Source of the DNA: Ganoderma boninense
Lineage: Eukaryota > Basidiomycota > Agaricomycetes > Polyporales > Polyporaceae
Reading direction: 5' to 3'
Assembly (NCBI GenBank): GCA_002900995.3
Contig: PJEW03000013.1
Location: 707,395 to 771,394, forward strand
DNA: 64,000 nucleotides
Shown: one piece after another, positions 12,790 through 23,718 of the stretch
Layout: each line of letters opens with the position of its first letter
Numbering within the stretch: the stretch's first letter is position 1
Made by a program: the position numbers and the translations under genes
Notes under the pieces: model-generated
Databases searched by the model: none
Told to the model about the DNA's origin: nothing
The model's input: only the letters and a program-made list of their open reading frames with translations

Positions 12790-14341
12790 CATCAGGGAAA
12801 ACCTCCATCTATAATGAGTAATAATGAGTGCTAGTAGAAGAAAATTAGTCCGTTAGCTCAATTATCAAGGTCCGGCTCCTGGAAGAGGTAAACGAGACAT
12901 AATTATTTACTGAAAAGAGCCAATATTCCCCCATAACCAGGGATCACTTGCCTCCGATGCCGTTCACACAAAGAGCGAGATATATAAACACTATTTGCAT
13001 TGAAGGTAGACTATGTAACAACAACGCGGCCATATTGGCTACAACTACGATGCAAGTAATACATCCTCCCGTACACATGACTATAGCGACAACAATCACA
13101 AAGCCAAAAAGACCATTCATCAGCTTATCAATGTTCAAGACAGGGTAGAAGACCACTCACGCTCACAGAAACAGAAACAGCGAAGCAATGGGAAACACTA
13201 TGCACGGAAAGAATTAGATGGACGCACCTGAACCGAAAGGATCATACGAGATGAAGGTGCCGGAGCGCAGTGAGAGATACTCGCCCCAGAACTGTGCAGA
13301 CACAGTCAGCACAAGTCATCGCCATCGTGATAGAGGGAAAGGAAGAGGAGGGGGAGCAGGCGCACCTTGGTCTTGTTCAGAACCGCGTCCACGAGCGTGG
13401 GCGTTGATTGCTCCGGGGATAATGCAGCTGCGGATCGCAATGCGTGATGCGCAGTGGGCAGAGGTGGCGCTCTATGCTTGCACTAATCAGCCAACTCACC
13501 GCGTTCCAGATGTCACGTTCGACGGCGGGAACCCGACCAAGGCCAGGAACGGGTCCGACATCCTTCCTGAGATACGGGATGGCGAGGAAGTCACCGAAGA
13601 TGCCCGCGGGTATAGTGGAGTAGTGATTACCTGGAAGGCAGTCAGTCTTGAAGCTCAAGGACAAGCGCGAGGACGACAGAAACGTTGAACAACGAAACAA
13701 ACCAGCCCGAGAGAGCGCAGGGAAACGTCCGACCGTGACACGTCACTGGAGTAACACTGCCATTTCATGCTCAATGAGGGTGGCAGGGTCCTCGTTAACC
13801 ACCACACTCAGCCCCAGTGGGACAGAAACAGTGTGTCACTCACCGGAGCAGTAGGTCGCGAGCTCCCGCCTCATCGCAGTCTACCAGAGACGCCAAACCT
13901 CCAAACCAGACCACGCAGGACAAGTCAAAAGATACGAATCACCAGTTGAGATCAGCGAACCAGTGAACTGGAAGCTAGTTTGGCAGGGGAACTGGTCAGC
14001 AGCAGCGGGAGGGCTTTGACGTAGATGGAGGATGGCAACAAGAACTGACCAACTGCGCAGCGGAAGGAGTCGGGAAGAGCACCGTCCATTGACGCCCATG
14101 TTTAGGGCCGGCTCAAGCGGACTCTCGCAAAATGTTGTTGGCTGCCCGGTTGAGAAGGACGCCATCCAGCCCTGTTCCGGCCTTGCATTCAATGCAAAAC
14201 TTATGTATGCCATTGAATACGATGATGGGAGTCGCAACTTGTTAGTAGGTAAGAGTTCACTCCCAATAATTTCAGTTAGTTTCTATTATTTTCCGGTTAT
14301 TCTAATTGATCTCTCGTTAGCGATGGAGGTTTTTCCTGATG
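12790..14341. mobile_element. DNA element 1 with CATCAGG ends (1552 bp)
   Basis: The left end reads CATCAGGGAAAACCTCCATC. The reverse complement of the right end reads CATCAGGAAAAACCTCCATC, a 20 bp terminal inverted repeat with one mismatch. The flanking dinucleotide is GA on both sides (12788-12789 and 14342-14343), consistent with a 2 bp target duplication. The ends resemble those of two further elements at 26689-28045 and 28353-34502. No transposase is visible inside, so it is either non-autonomous or carries host sequence. The superfamily is not determined; CMC-type (CACTA/Mirage) elements with 2 bp duplications are one possibility. Confidence 0.6.
12944..14237 (-). CDS. Candidate multi-exon membrane protein gene inside DNA element 1
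   Basis: Minus-strand exons can be chained. One around 13640-13500 contains GNHYSTIPAGIFGDFLAIPY and ends at a GTGAGT donor after ERDIWNA. One near 13430-13365 reads LSPEQSTPTLVDAVLNKTK and ends at GTGCGC. One near 13292-13235 reads FWGEYLSLRSGTFISYDPFG. The last, about 13135-12950, has strongly hydrophobic stretches (FGFVIVVAIVMCTGGCIT and IVVVANMAALLLHSL) that look like membrane segments. The 5' end is unclear. The protein family is unrecognised. Location within the element suggests a captured host gene or a coincidental insertion. Confidence 0.35.
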
Positions 14342-16514
14342 GACCATAACAACAATATTTGCCGTCTTCGATCTCGGAACCTGTAGCGGTAACTACACTG
14401 AAGGGTGTATGGGAGCTTCGGCAGGCGAGGGAAGGGGATGTACGTCTCGGGAGCCTTTTTAGCTTCGCTGTACAGCTCACTGAAATTCGACGGCGATCGT
14501 TGCGGGGAGTCTGCGCTCACGCTCAGGCCCGCGTTCAAGGCCCTACCACCGCTGCAGCTACTGACATTCTGCAAGTTCTAGCCGCTGTAACAAGGAGCAA
14601 GGAGATCCGGCTTATAGCCGTCCGTGAATACACCGTGAGCTCAGACACATCGTGGTCGGCCAAGTAGCTTCTGGGGTGCCTGTCTTCGGGGGAGCTCCTT
14701 CGGAAATGTCTGCTGGGGCGCATCTCCTTGCGTCGACCACCGTATGCAACTTCTCGTCGTTCGGGTTGGGGAACGCCTGGTGCGAGGCTCTTGCTATCTC
14801 TCGAAGATTGATTCCTGTGGCGTGACGCAGTGGCTCTATTTCTTGTGACAACTCCTTGTCCGCAGCCCCAGTTGTGGGGGCTGGTCGCTAGCATATTAAT
14901 ACAGCAACAAAATGAACATACCTCCGAGGGCCATCTGGGGATCACCCATTGACATGCGAGCGGACGACGGATGGTCGTGCGCGGCACACCAACGAGAATA
15001 GACGCGATTATTATCATGAGTTTAGGTCTTACAATAACTAACAACGGTCAAGAGGTACGATGGCGATTGTCTACATCGAGAGTCACGGATTTGAATGTGG
15101 GGGGGTTCAACGACGAGAGGAGCAAGAAACGACAACACTGCGCGAATGTACCACGGATGAGATGTGGCAACGGTAAACCGACGTGGCTAGGGCCAGGATG
15201 AAGGTAAGCTATAGTTGCTTAATCTCGAGACGTGTTGGGGTTTTCGTGCTGCGAGTACACAATAAGCAGGAGAACAGTCAAACGAGGATATTTGTACTCG
15301 CCAAAGGTGCAATTCGAACACGTCCCCCACGGATATACTGAGCTCATGGGCTGCCCTTTCGCTAGACGATCGAGAGCTGCATTGGGACTAATCTCTCGGA
15401 GTCAGCTAGCTGCGAGACCGGTCAAGGGATAGGGATATGAAGACACTTACGAGAAAAGGGTCGTTGGCACCAGGGACGACGGTCTGTGAATCTTCGGTAA
15501 CGACATCGGATTCCATCCTAGGTGACCAATCCGGGATCTTGTCGTCACGGCAGTCATCCGTGGGCAGTGGCCGTTGCATAGGAAGGAGACTGGACATAGA
15601 GGCATGGTGTGCTAGCTGAGGCGACCTCGGGAGTACAACCAATCGAGGGCGAGCGGCTTGGATGGCAGGACGGAGGTCGAAGGTTGATGCCCAACGCTTG
15701 GGCCTCTTCTCCGAATAAACGTCAGGATTGCATTTGGCCCGCCTTTCCGGAACCGTGGACTGCATGGAGTCGGTATCGGTGTCAGACGCAGTAGAGAGAC
15801 TATCTTCCTCAACTCCATGCACAGACTCCGATGGCGTCTGCGTTGTCAATGCAAGGTCGGCAAAGCCCCTAGGTGAAGTGATCTTCGCACTCCTCGCCTC
15901 GAAGTAGTCGTCATCTATGTCGTAAATGTTCTCAGATCCATGTGGCCATTGAACCCGAAAAGGACCTACCATGAAAGCGACGAAGACTTTCCGTGGATCG
16001 TTTGGGTGCTATCTCAGTTGCGAGAGGATTCATGTAGGGTAGTGGAACTTGGAGAACTGGGGGAAAATTCGCTGGCGTTGTTGTCTCGGAACTGGAGAAG
16101 GCGGGGAGAAGCGGAGGGGCACAACCGGCATAACCACCAGGAGGTGGGTCATATAAAAATTTTCAACTGGCGTCTTCATAAACTAATTTTGACTTGAACC
16201 ATACATCGTACCGGCATGCTCTCCAAGTTGAAATTGAATGGAAACGTCGCGTAAAGCCTCGGCATTTCCCCGATGACACAAAACCGGTGCGAAAGTGCAT
16301 TGTGCCGCAACACCTCCATCTTGTTTGACGTGCCGTGATGGTTTTGCAGCGAAGATCAGAGTGTGGAGAAAACACCCTCTGTCAGGATGGAACCGATTTC
16401 GAGCAGAACACTTGAGATCCGAGTGGGAGCTCCTGAAACTGAAAAAACTGGGGTGGCGTGGAATCAAATGACCTGATTGCACTCAAACATGGAGGTGGTC
16501 GGCTCGGCCTTAAA
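14342..16514 (-). CDS. Candidate multi-exon gene, unrecognised (main exon about 15449-15972)
   Basis: The longest credible exon on the minus strand runs from 15972 down to a GTAAGT donor near 15449. It encodes an acidic, Ser/Thr-rich, probably disordered stretch (contains SENIYDIDDDYFEARSAK and GVEEDSLSTASDTDTDSMQ). Shorter protein-like frames lie downstream (about 14851-14612 with GINLREIARASHQAFPNP, and 14574-14350) and upstream (16482-16183). Joins between them are not established. No domain is recognised. Confidence 0.3.
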
Positions 16515-17054
16515 TCAGTATTGGAAAGGCCATGGACTGTCGATGGACCACGTCAGAGGCCAAAAGGTGGTAAGAACATAAGAACTGCAACCGTGGGCGT
16601 GCCTAGTAGAGGGCAAGATGGATTTGTTCGCGACCTGGAGCAGATCTCCTTCAGACATACCGTGAGAGGAAGACACGGAAGTGGAGGCTACACGCAAGCA
16701 GAAGGGTGTCAGAACCGATTGCTACATAGCTGCGGAGATATGTCGCAGAAAAAGAACTGGACGATAAGACTAGCACCACAAGACGCGGCAAGGGATTGCA
16801 CCGATGGAGAAGCAGAAGAGCTGCAGTGACAAGCGAAATAACGTTCTGGAGGGAGAGAGAAAATAGATGGCCGTGAAAGATAAAAGGATGCACCATAGCC
16901 CAGTATATTGACGTTCATCTAGCGCATCGTAGATCTCTGGCACCCCTCCGCCATTTTCACCGTCATCCACTTCGCTCTCCACGTCGAGATCATCATCAGC
17001 AAATGGAAGAGCCGACAGAAAGGGAGTGTAGTATGATCTGCTTGCGTTGATCAT
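16515..17054 (-). CDS. Gene D: small hypothetical protein, 5' exon overlaps the inverted repeat
   Basis: The minus-strand start at 17054 gives MINASRSYYTPFLSALPFAD followed by an acidic stretch (DDLDVESEVDDGEN) up to about 16912. A GT donor there and a CCTCCAG acceptor lead to a hydrophobic exon (NVISLVTAALLLLHRC, LPRLVVLVLSSSSFSA). A further short exon after CTGCTCCAG ends at a stop at 16515. The start codon and the first 15 or so codons lie inside the inverted-repeat arm and the rest lies outside. In the other arm the same start is fused to unrelated sequence. I do not recognise the protein. Gene boundaries are tentative. Confidence 0.4.
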
Positions 17055-17119
17055 GAGTATATAACGCCGCAGGAAAGCAGATCAGGGTGACGAACATAGC
17101 AAAGTGGTAGCAATCGTTC

Positions 17120-18954
17120 TTATTCTGTCACAAAAAGGCGACATTCGGCGATCACGCCCGTGACATCCTGGTGCAGGTCGACAAGCCGCGGCTTAGGCGG
17201 GTCATTGGCATCAACCTTCGCACCCTCGTACCGGAGGACGTTGTCGAGGTCGCGACCCCGAGGAGTACTCCGCGTTGAAGGTCGGATGCGAACAGGAGGT
17301 TAGAATGTGGTGATCGCGATCTTGGCGCAAGTGTTGCTTGAGTGGTGCAGTGAGAGATGCTAGGTCTGCGCTAGAAGAGGGGAGAACAGGCGGGATTGCG
17401 ATGTTAGCAGGCTCGAGAGGTGAAATACAGAGCGTATCGCACGGACGGACTTGCCTTAGCTTTCCAGTATCATGCGTACGCCCTACGTATATAAACAGAT
17501 ATCGCGGCTCCAATCTCTGCCTCTGTTCCCGCCGACTTTCGCCCACCGTCGAGTGCGTTGATCTAGAGAACGAGATGGACGGAAAGGTCAGTGTCAGGTT
17601 CGCACGATTGCAAGAGTGCAGCGCGAGGTGCATGCTGGATTTGTAAACCTATTTGGCGCACTTGGTTCGCCCCGACGTAGCCCGAGGAAGAAGCAGTGCA
17701 GAAGGAAAGGAACTCACGGAAGGACGCAGCGATTCAGGGGATGCGAGGACTTGCACGCTGCATGGCTGTCAACAAGGACCCAGGAGGGGCTCTTCCCTCA
17801 GGTTATCCTTCGGACGCATCATGCCAGTCGCGTCGCTACGCGCACCCGGCATTGGATCAACCAACCCAGGCGCACCTAGCACTGTCCCACAAGGGAGCAT
17901 GACGGACACAAGAGAAGCCCAGCTCTGCGGTCAAGATCCAGCTCCATGCCGTGATGACAACTCCTTCCCCTTGGAGGATTCGAAGATGGGAGAAGCTGGT
18001 CATGTTCAAGGTGAGCAAACACCGTCAGAGCGAGGACATGGCAACATACCTCATGAGCCACACGGGGGGAACCTTGAGCCCGCCATTTCGCCGTCACAGT
18101 TGATTTTCTTGGCTTCGCTGTCTCAGCGTTGATGACGACCTGGAGCTCGCAAAAATGAATATGTGCACGATCTGACGTGATACGGGTACGTACGGACATC
18201 ATGCAGATGCCAACAAATGTGACACTTAAGATACGGTTGTCGGTAGCCGTTGATCGACTGTCTGTGTCGACAGGACGAGAAAGGCTCCGGGAGTGGCATT
18301 TGCTGTGATTACCCCCTCCTCCTGATTGTTGTCGATCTACATAAAGAGAGAGAAGAGAAATAAGTGAGCTAAAGTCCACTAGGCTGGGGTGGCAAGAGGG
18401 CGCGGTAGTGCTCGTACCCGTCAGGCAAACTGACCTGGGCACACCTGGCTCGTCCTACGACGGTTTCCACCGAGGACGAGCTGGGAAGCAGAACACAAAG
18501 GAAAGCGGATGGGGTACATACCGAGGAGCGCACCGCAGTCAGCGGCAGTGTTGAGGCAGCATAGGTCGGGAAAGACACCTCATCTCAGACAATCTCCCGA
18601 ACACGCGTGTGTCTATCGTGGCGCTGCGCGCACCCGGCATTGGATCAACCAACCCAGGCGCACCTGGCTCGTCCCACGACACAACACAACGGAAACACGG
18701 ACAGTCCTGAATCTGCTCAACGGAATGAAACGAACCCGGTGGGCATGGACAGGGAGATCTGAGCTGGCTGAGAACGTACCATGGCCATCAAGGATCATCC
18801 GCATGCCTCTCTCCTCCATAATGCTGCCGGACGTCAGGGGCGAGTGGTCTGTGGACGCCAGCGACACGAGAGGGAGGTCCTGGATGAAGCTTGCGTGGAC
18901 GCAAGTGGGGGTAGACTTCAGACTCCGGAGCCATGGCGCCCAGCGTGCTGGCAA
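17120..18954 (-). CDS. Gene C exons, left-arm copy (unrecognised)
   Basis: This is the mirror copy of the right-arm region 41747-43582 and is described there. Exon-like frames include one ending in TGVIAECRLFVTE with a TAA at 17120-17122. The left copy lacks one base near 17643 relative to the right arm. Splice structure is not resolved and no family is recognised. Confidence 0.3.
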
Positions 18955-19188
18955 CCAGTGCTAACCGGTATTTGGAATTTCGGGCGCCTCTGAGTTCTCT
19001 TCCCAACGAACAATTATCAGGAACGCGAAAAAATAGAAGGAGTCCAGTATATGCATTGCTGCCACACCCAGTATTCCGAAACAGCTGGCACAGGCACCAG
19101 CGAGGCTTATAACATCCTTAGCTACGATTCTCCATACACCTTGACCAGATTTAGAGACGCATGGAACAGGAACTATAGCCACGAATGC

Positions 19189-21148
19189 TCAATATACTAC
19201 GGCAGCCTCTACTATCTTCTTTACTTCATCAGCTGTCAGTCTGCTAGCGGCTGTGGCATACTGCTTGACCTTGGCACTGTAATTAACTTCGCTAAATATC
19301 AGATGGCTGTCCCATGCATTGTAACCACCGCTTTTTGAGGAAGTTGTGGTAGAGGCGTTCATGTATCGAATTTGAGTAGTGCTAAAGAGTGATGCCGCAC
19401 GGTATACCTAAGACGATGCCTTTAAGACGACGTAAACTGATTATTCCTGTATCTTACCGCAGCGGCCGACAAACCAATCGCCCCGTAAGGATGTTTTGCG
19501 GGGTTGTGGCAATATATTGACGGGACGTGGACGGCACCACGAATCCAGACCATATGTTGTGCGAGTGCCCTGCGAACAAACACGGAACGAAACAACCCCT
19601 AGCGCAAATCAGGAGATTGATTGCTTTGGAGATCAGATGATCCTAACTCACCCGCCTATGAGGAGTATCGAACGCTTCATAGAAGAGTCTAGCATTGCGC
19701 AGAATCACTTGACAGAATCGAAAGCGTGCCGAGAAGTCGACGAATATTCTGGATTGAAAGAAGAGGTCCAACGCGCACAGTGCCACATTCCCAATACAGT
19801 CGTGCCATTTATGAACGGTCTCCACAATCTGAGAGGTTGGGTGAGCAGTTATTGCTGTTGATTGCCACATGCTTCGACTCACCGCTGCGTAAATGCAATC
19901 GCTGAGTTCGATCTTCCAAGGGAGGGTCTCACCATAGACAGCTGACCATATGTCTTGAATTATCCGCAGGTCGCGCTCGCAGAAGCGCCATGGACTCTTC
20001 GGCCGCGTACCAAGAAACTGAATAGCGGTGGGGATGAACTTGCCGTACCAACGGTCCCCATCGTGTACCGCATCAGGAAGGTCTGGTGCACATGCATTGG
20101 TCTTCCACGAGCTGTTTCTGGATGGCTCATCGCCGACTCGCACTCGGCTGGCTGCCTTGAAGGAAGCGTCGTCGTCACACCTTGACTAAATAACCGAACA
20201 AGGGAATTCAGACAAGGCAAAGTTACTCATAAACAGATCACAATGGGACGGCTTACCCTCAGGAAATATTCTCTTAGTTTTTCATCTGCTTTCGGAGACC
20301 GTAGTAGCACCTCTGGCATATTCGCGTCAGCCGGAGCAACCCAATCGACGCAGTTTCGCCGAGCCCTCCCTTGCCCGGGATCGTACCTAGAATCTGCATC
20401 CGTTGTTGGACCGCTGAGGTGTACGTGGATTGGTAGCGAGAAGGGAAACTCTCCGGAGAAGCAAAGTATGTGTCAGGATAAAAGCGGTGGAGGAAAGGCG
20501 GAAAGAACACTGCGGGGAACCTCCCCGCGAATTGAGCGCTAGGAAGGGGCTGAGCTCCGAGAAGAACAGCCTCCGACGATTCCATCGCCCACACGCGGAA
20601 TGAGTCCGGGATATCATCTCTGACAAGTAGCCTACGTACGACCAGGTGAGTACATGGATCATTAGTCATGTCACTGCAAGAGGGTCTCACTCGGGTATCG
20701 ATAGTCCACACCGCGGGGGCACCGGATTCGGTAGTACAGTCCTATGTAACGGTGTCGGACTCACTGGGGCGATGACCATTGACGATGATACGGACATTTT
20801 ATCTGCATCCACATGACCGTGCTCCCACCGAAAATTGGCTGCTCCTGGTGTGGACCCCGATGTGGATCGATAGATGGGATTCTCGAAGTCGACATCGTCG
20901 AAATCCGACCCATTGACGTCCACACCGTCATCAAAGTTGAGGAACGGAGTGAGTCTTGGGGTGTCTGGGAGTTGGTTGCTGGCAATGACGTTTAAGGAGT
21001 TCCCTAGCGGCGATGTGGACCAATCGACCTCACTGTCGTTGCCGGTCGTAACGTCCTCCGGACAAGCGATATGGCGTGCGGTGAAGTACAGCGGCCGGCT
21101 GATATCAGGAAGTCCGGAATCGCGTCCAAGTACGGATCCAGGGACCAT
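19189..21148 (-). CDS. Gene B, left-arm copy (532 aa model, seven exons)
   Basis: This is the mirror copy of right-arm gene B (39553-41512). The exon model transfers with coordinate 60701 minus the right-arm position. All splice sites and the terminal TGA are conserved and the frame is intact. Two substitutions change residues: Val replaces Ala in GNVALC (left base 19785) and Asn replaces Asp in VILRNARLFY (left base 19696). Both fit a CpG transition in the left copy. It is a paralogue of gene A, which starts upstream on the same strand. The function is unknown. Confidence 0.6.
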
Positions 21149-21891
21149 TGAGGGTGAGATGGTGACTTCGTCAGTCGGACGTTGAGAGGGGCGTGTACGA
21201 GACGACGTGTCCGAGTGGGAGGGAGGGAGTTGTGGCTAGATGAGAAAGCTTCTGCGAAGGCTAGCTCGACCGAACTAGGAGTACTTACTACTGACAGTAA
21301 CGGTTAGCAACGCGAGCTTCTGAGCGCTATGTAGGTACTGCTGACCATTTGCCTAAAATGTGCGAGAACTAATGGGGCCAGCCATAGCAACCAGCTCATC
21401 CACGCACCAGTATGGCGGTAGGGTTTGTAGGTCTACGAGACCATCTACTATTGCTTGCTTGCACAGAGCTCGATAGTGTATCTCCCAAGATATGTCGACC
21501 TAAGGGGGCGTCAGCTTTTCGAATCATCCTTTCAATTACTGGCGTCGTATTCTGCATCGGGCTCTTCCAACTCCAGTCTCGTTGTTCGCCTAGACATGCT
21601 AATAGCGTTCATGGTGCTTTACAGTGTCGCTACTGGGGCAACACCGCTCCTCCACTTAGATCCCTCCAGAGTGCTGTATTTGACCAAACGAAAATACAAT
21701 AGGGCCAAGAAATTAAGCCAATACATTGCCTATATTGGAACAATCGTACCCAACCGAGTCAAGCCAAGTAATTAGGTTGAACAGAATTCAAAAGCATCTG
21801 CTGACCAAACCCGAGAACTAAAGGTTCGTTGAAAGACAATAAGTCAGTCGAATCAAGGGACTACACAGATACTGAGAGTTGCACGCACGCA

Positions 21892-23348
21892 TCATGCAAC
21901 ATCATACTCGTCGTCGAAATTGATCTCGTCATAGTCGGGATATAGCACGAACTCTTGCGCCTGCCATAAGATGGCATCCAATTTACAGCGAGGTAGGTTG
22001 TAGGCGAATGAAGAAAGCCGCTTCGTCCTTTCCTCTGCGGTGTTCTTGCTAAATGCAGCCTCCATGATAAAAGGTTCCGCGATGTCGACAGTGGAGGTCT
22101 CGATGAATATTTTCCCGTCTTCGCCATATCCGACTAATTGCGCGCGGAATAGCTGCATCGCACGGAATGCCTAGCTCCCCGCGATTAGCATGGCCGTTCT
22201 CAGGACGATGTAGAGACTTCGTACCGCAGCCGCAGCCAATCCGATGGCCCCGAACGGATATTCCAATCCATCGGATGAGCATGCTTGTCCCTCAACCTGT
22301 TTCCCTCCGTCGATTGCCTGCAAATGGTTAGAAAGCGGCGCAAGAACGAACATCGAGCTAAATATGGCCTGCACAACGTTGAGTGACGCTGATGAGGATC
22401 AGAGTAGTGGACATACGGAGCAACCAAGGCCACCAGGATGGTCCAATGCACGATAGTCTCGCATCAGCCCCTCACATTTCTCTGACCACTCTGAGAAGCT
22501 GGGAGGGTCATCCACCGAACCCTTCAGGAATTTCTCGACGGCAGCGAGAGCATTAGAAGCGAAGGACTCAAACCAGGAAACTACGCTGTCTGACACCTTT
22601 ATAGATGCTCAACATACGGGCCATGGTGCGCTGAGAAAGTAGAACTCACGAGAGAGCGAATGAGGGCGTCATCTTCACTTGGCCACGACGGTTCGTGATA
22701 GACGTTCAACCATATGTCTGGGAGAATGGTCATAAGGGCATCCCGGAGAAGTCCCAAGGGTCGTTCCGAGTCCCAAGGAACCTCAACAATGTCGGGATAA
22801 ACGTCCCTTGCCAGATAGCGCGACGGTGGAACGGAAGTTCTTGTTGCGCTCGGCAGTCTTCTGAATATTGCGCGAAACACCCGTCGCTGCCTTGACGTGG
22901 ATCCAGGAGCCAGTCCTCTAGATGGGTATAGTAGTAGTCGCTCTCAGGCTCTGATTTGGGGCATTCGGGGCCAGGTGTCTTGACGATAGCCTGAATGGGA
23001 CTCTGATGGAGAAGGCGCTTGATCAGTCGATCATTCACTATCGCTGTGAAACCGTACATGAAGAGTAGGCTGGTTGGAATTCTCAATCAGTGGTGGCAAT
23101 AGACCGTTGGATCTGGTAGCTTCGACTTCAATTATGAGTCCAGATGCCAGGGTATGCTTGATCCACCGGATCTTCTTGGTCTCCGTACTCGCCGACCCAG
23201 CTCGGCCACCGGTGTCGTCTATTGATTCCCCAGACAAGCCCTCAGCACTGAACGCTAGTACGCTGGCTTCCGGATATTGAGGCGTTGTCGGTGCTACCAT
23301 ATTCGAAAGATCGGCAGCGAGTGTGGGTGAAAGGGGAGCGAACTCCAT
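21892..23348 (-). pseudogene. Gene A, left-arm copy with a 1 bp frameshift
   Basis: This is the mirror copy of right-arm gene A. Exons on the minus strand would be 23348-23058, 23002-22650, 22596-22417, 22368-22225 and 22170-21892. In exon 2 the left copy has GGG where the right arm has GGGG (plus-strand CCC at 22742-22744). After DPWDFSG the frame therefore shifts and ends early. Everything else matches the intact copy. Because the change is in a short G run, a sequencing or polishing error cannot be excluded. If real, only the right-arm gene A is functional. Confidence 0.6.
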
Positions 23349-23718
23349 CGGCGTGGTAGCCCCTAGTCGAGTACCATAGGCGTCCTCCCTATAAAACGCA
23401 GAAAAGGCTGAGCAACTTCATCTCTTCACGTGACTAAACATGACTGGCGCTTAACATGATGTAGCTTGAGTCCCGCTTCTCCGATTCCACCTCGACCCCC
23501 GCTCCTGGATATCGGCCCTCAACGAGAGAGTGGTGGTGGGAAGGAGCCTGGATTCAGCCTGAGGGTGAGTTGCCGACAGGTCATCCCCAGTGCCAAGGTT
23601 CATAATAGTACTCAGGTTAAAATCAGATAAGCTGGGGTTGTCCTCCAGCAGGATAACCCTGGGACCATAGCGCTGCATGCCCGTGTAAGTAGTGCTCGGG
23701 ATCACAGGATATCGCCCT

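Larger units (their letters stand above)
16997..23414. repeat. Left arm of a 6.4 kb inverted duplication
   Basis: Bases 16997-23414 are the reverse complement of 37286-43706. The mirror relation is position sum 60700 near the inner end, 60701 after a 1 bp indel (left 22742-22744 CCC against right GGGG at 37956-37959), 60702 after a second (left near 17643, TTTGTAAA against TTTGGTAAA), and 60703 at the outermost few bases. Apart from these I saw only two substitutions in the frames compared (left 19696 and 19785), so identity is about 99.9 percent. Homology stops abruptly at both ends. No terminal motif or target duplication typical of a transposon is seen. Confidence 0.95.
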
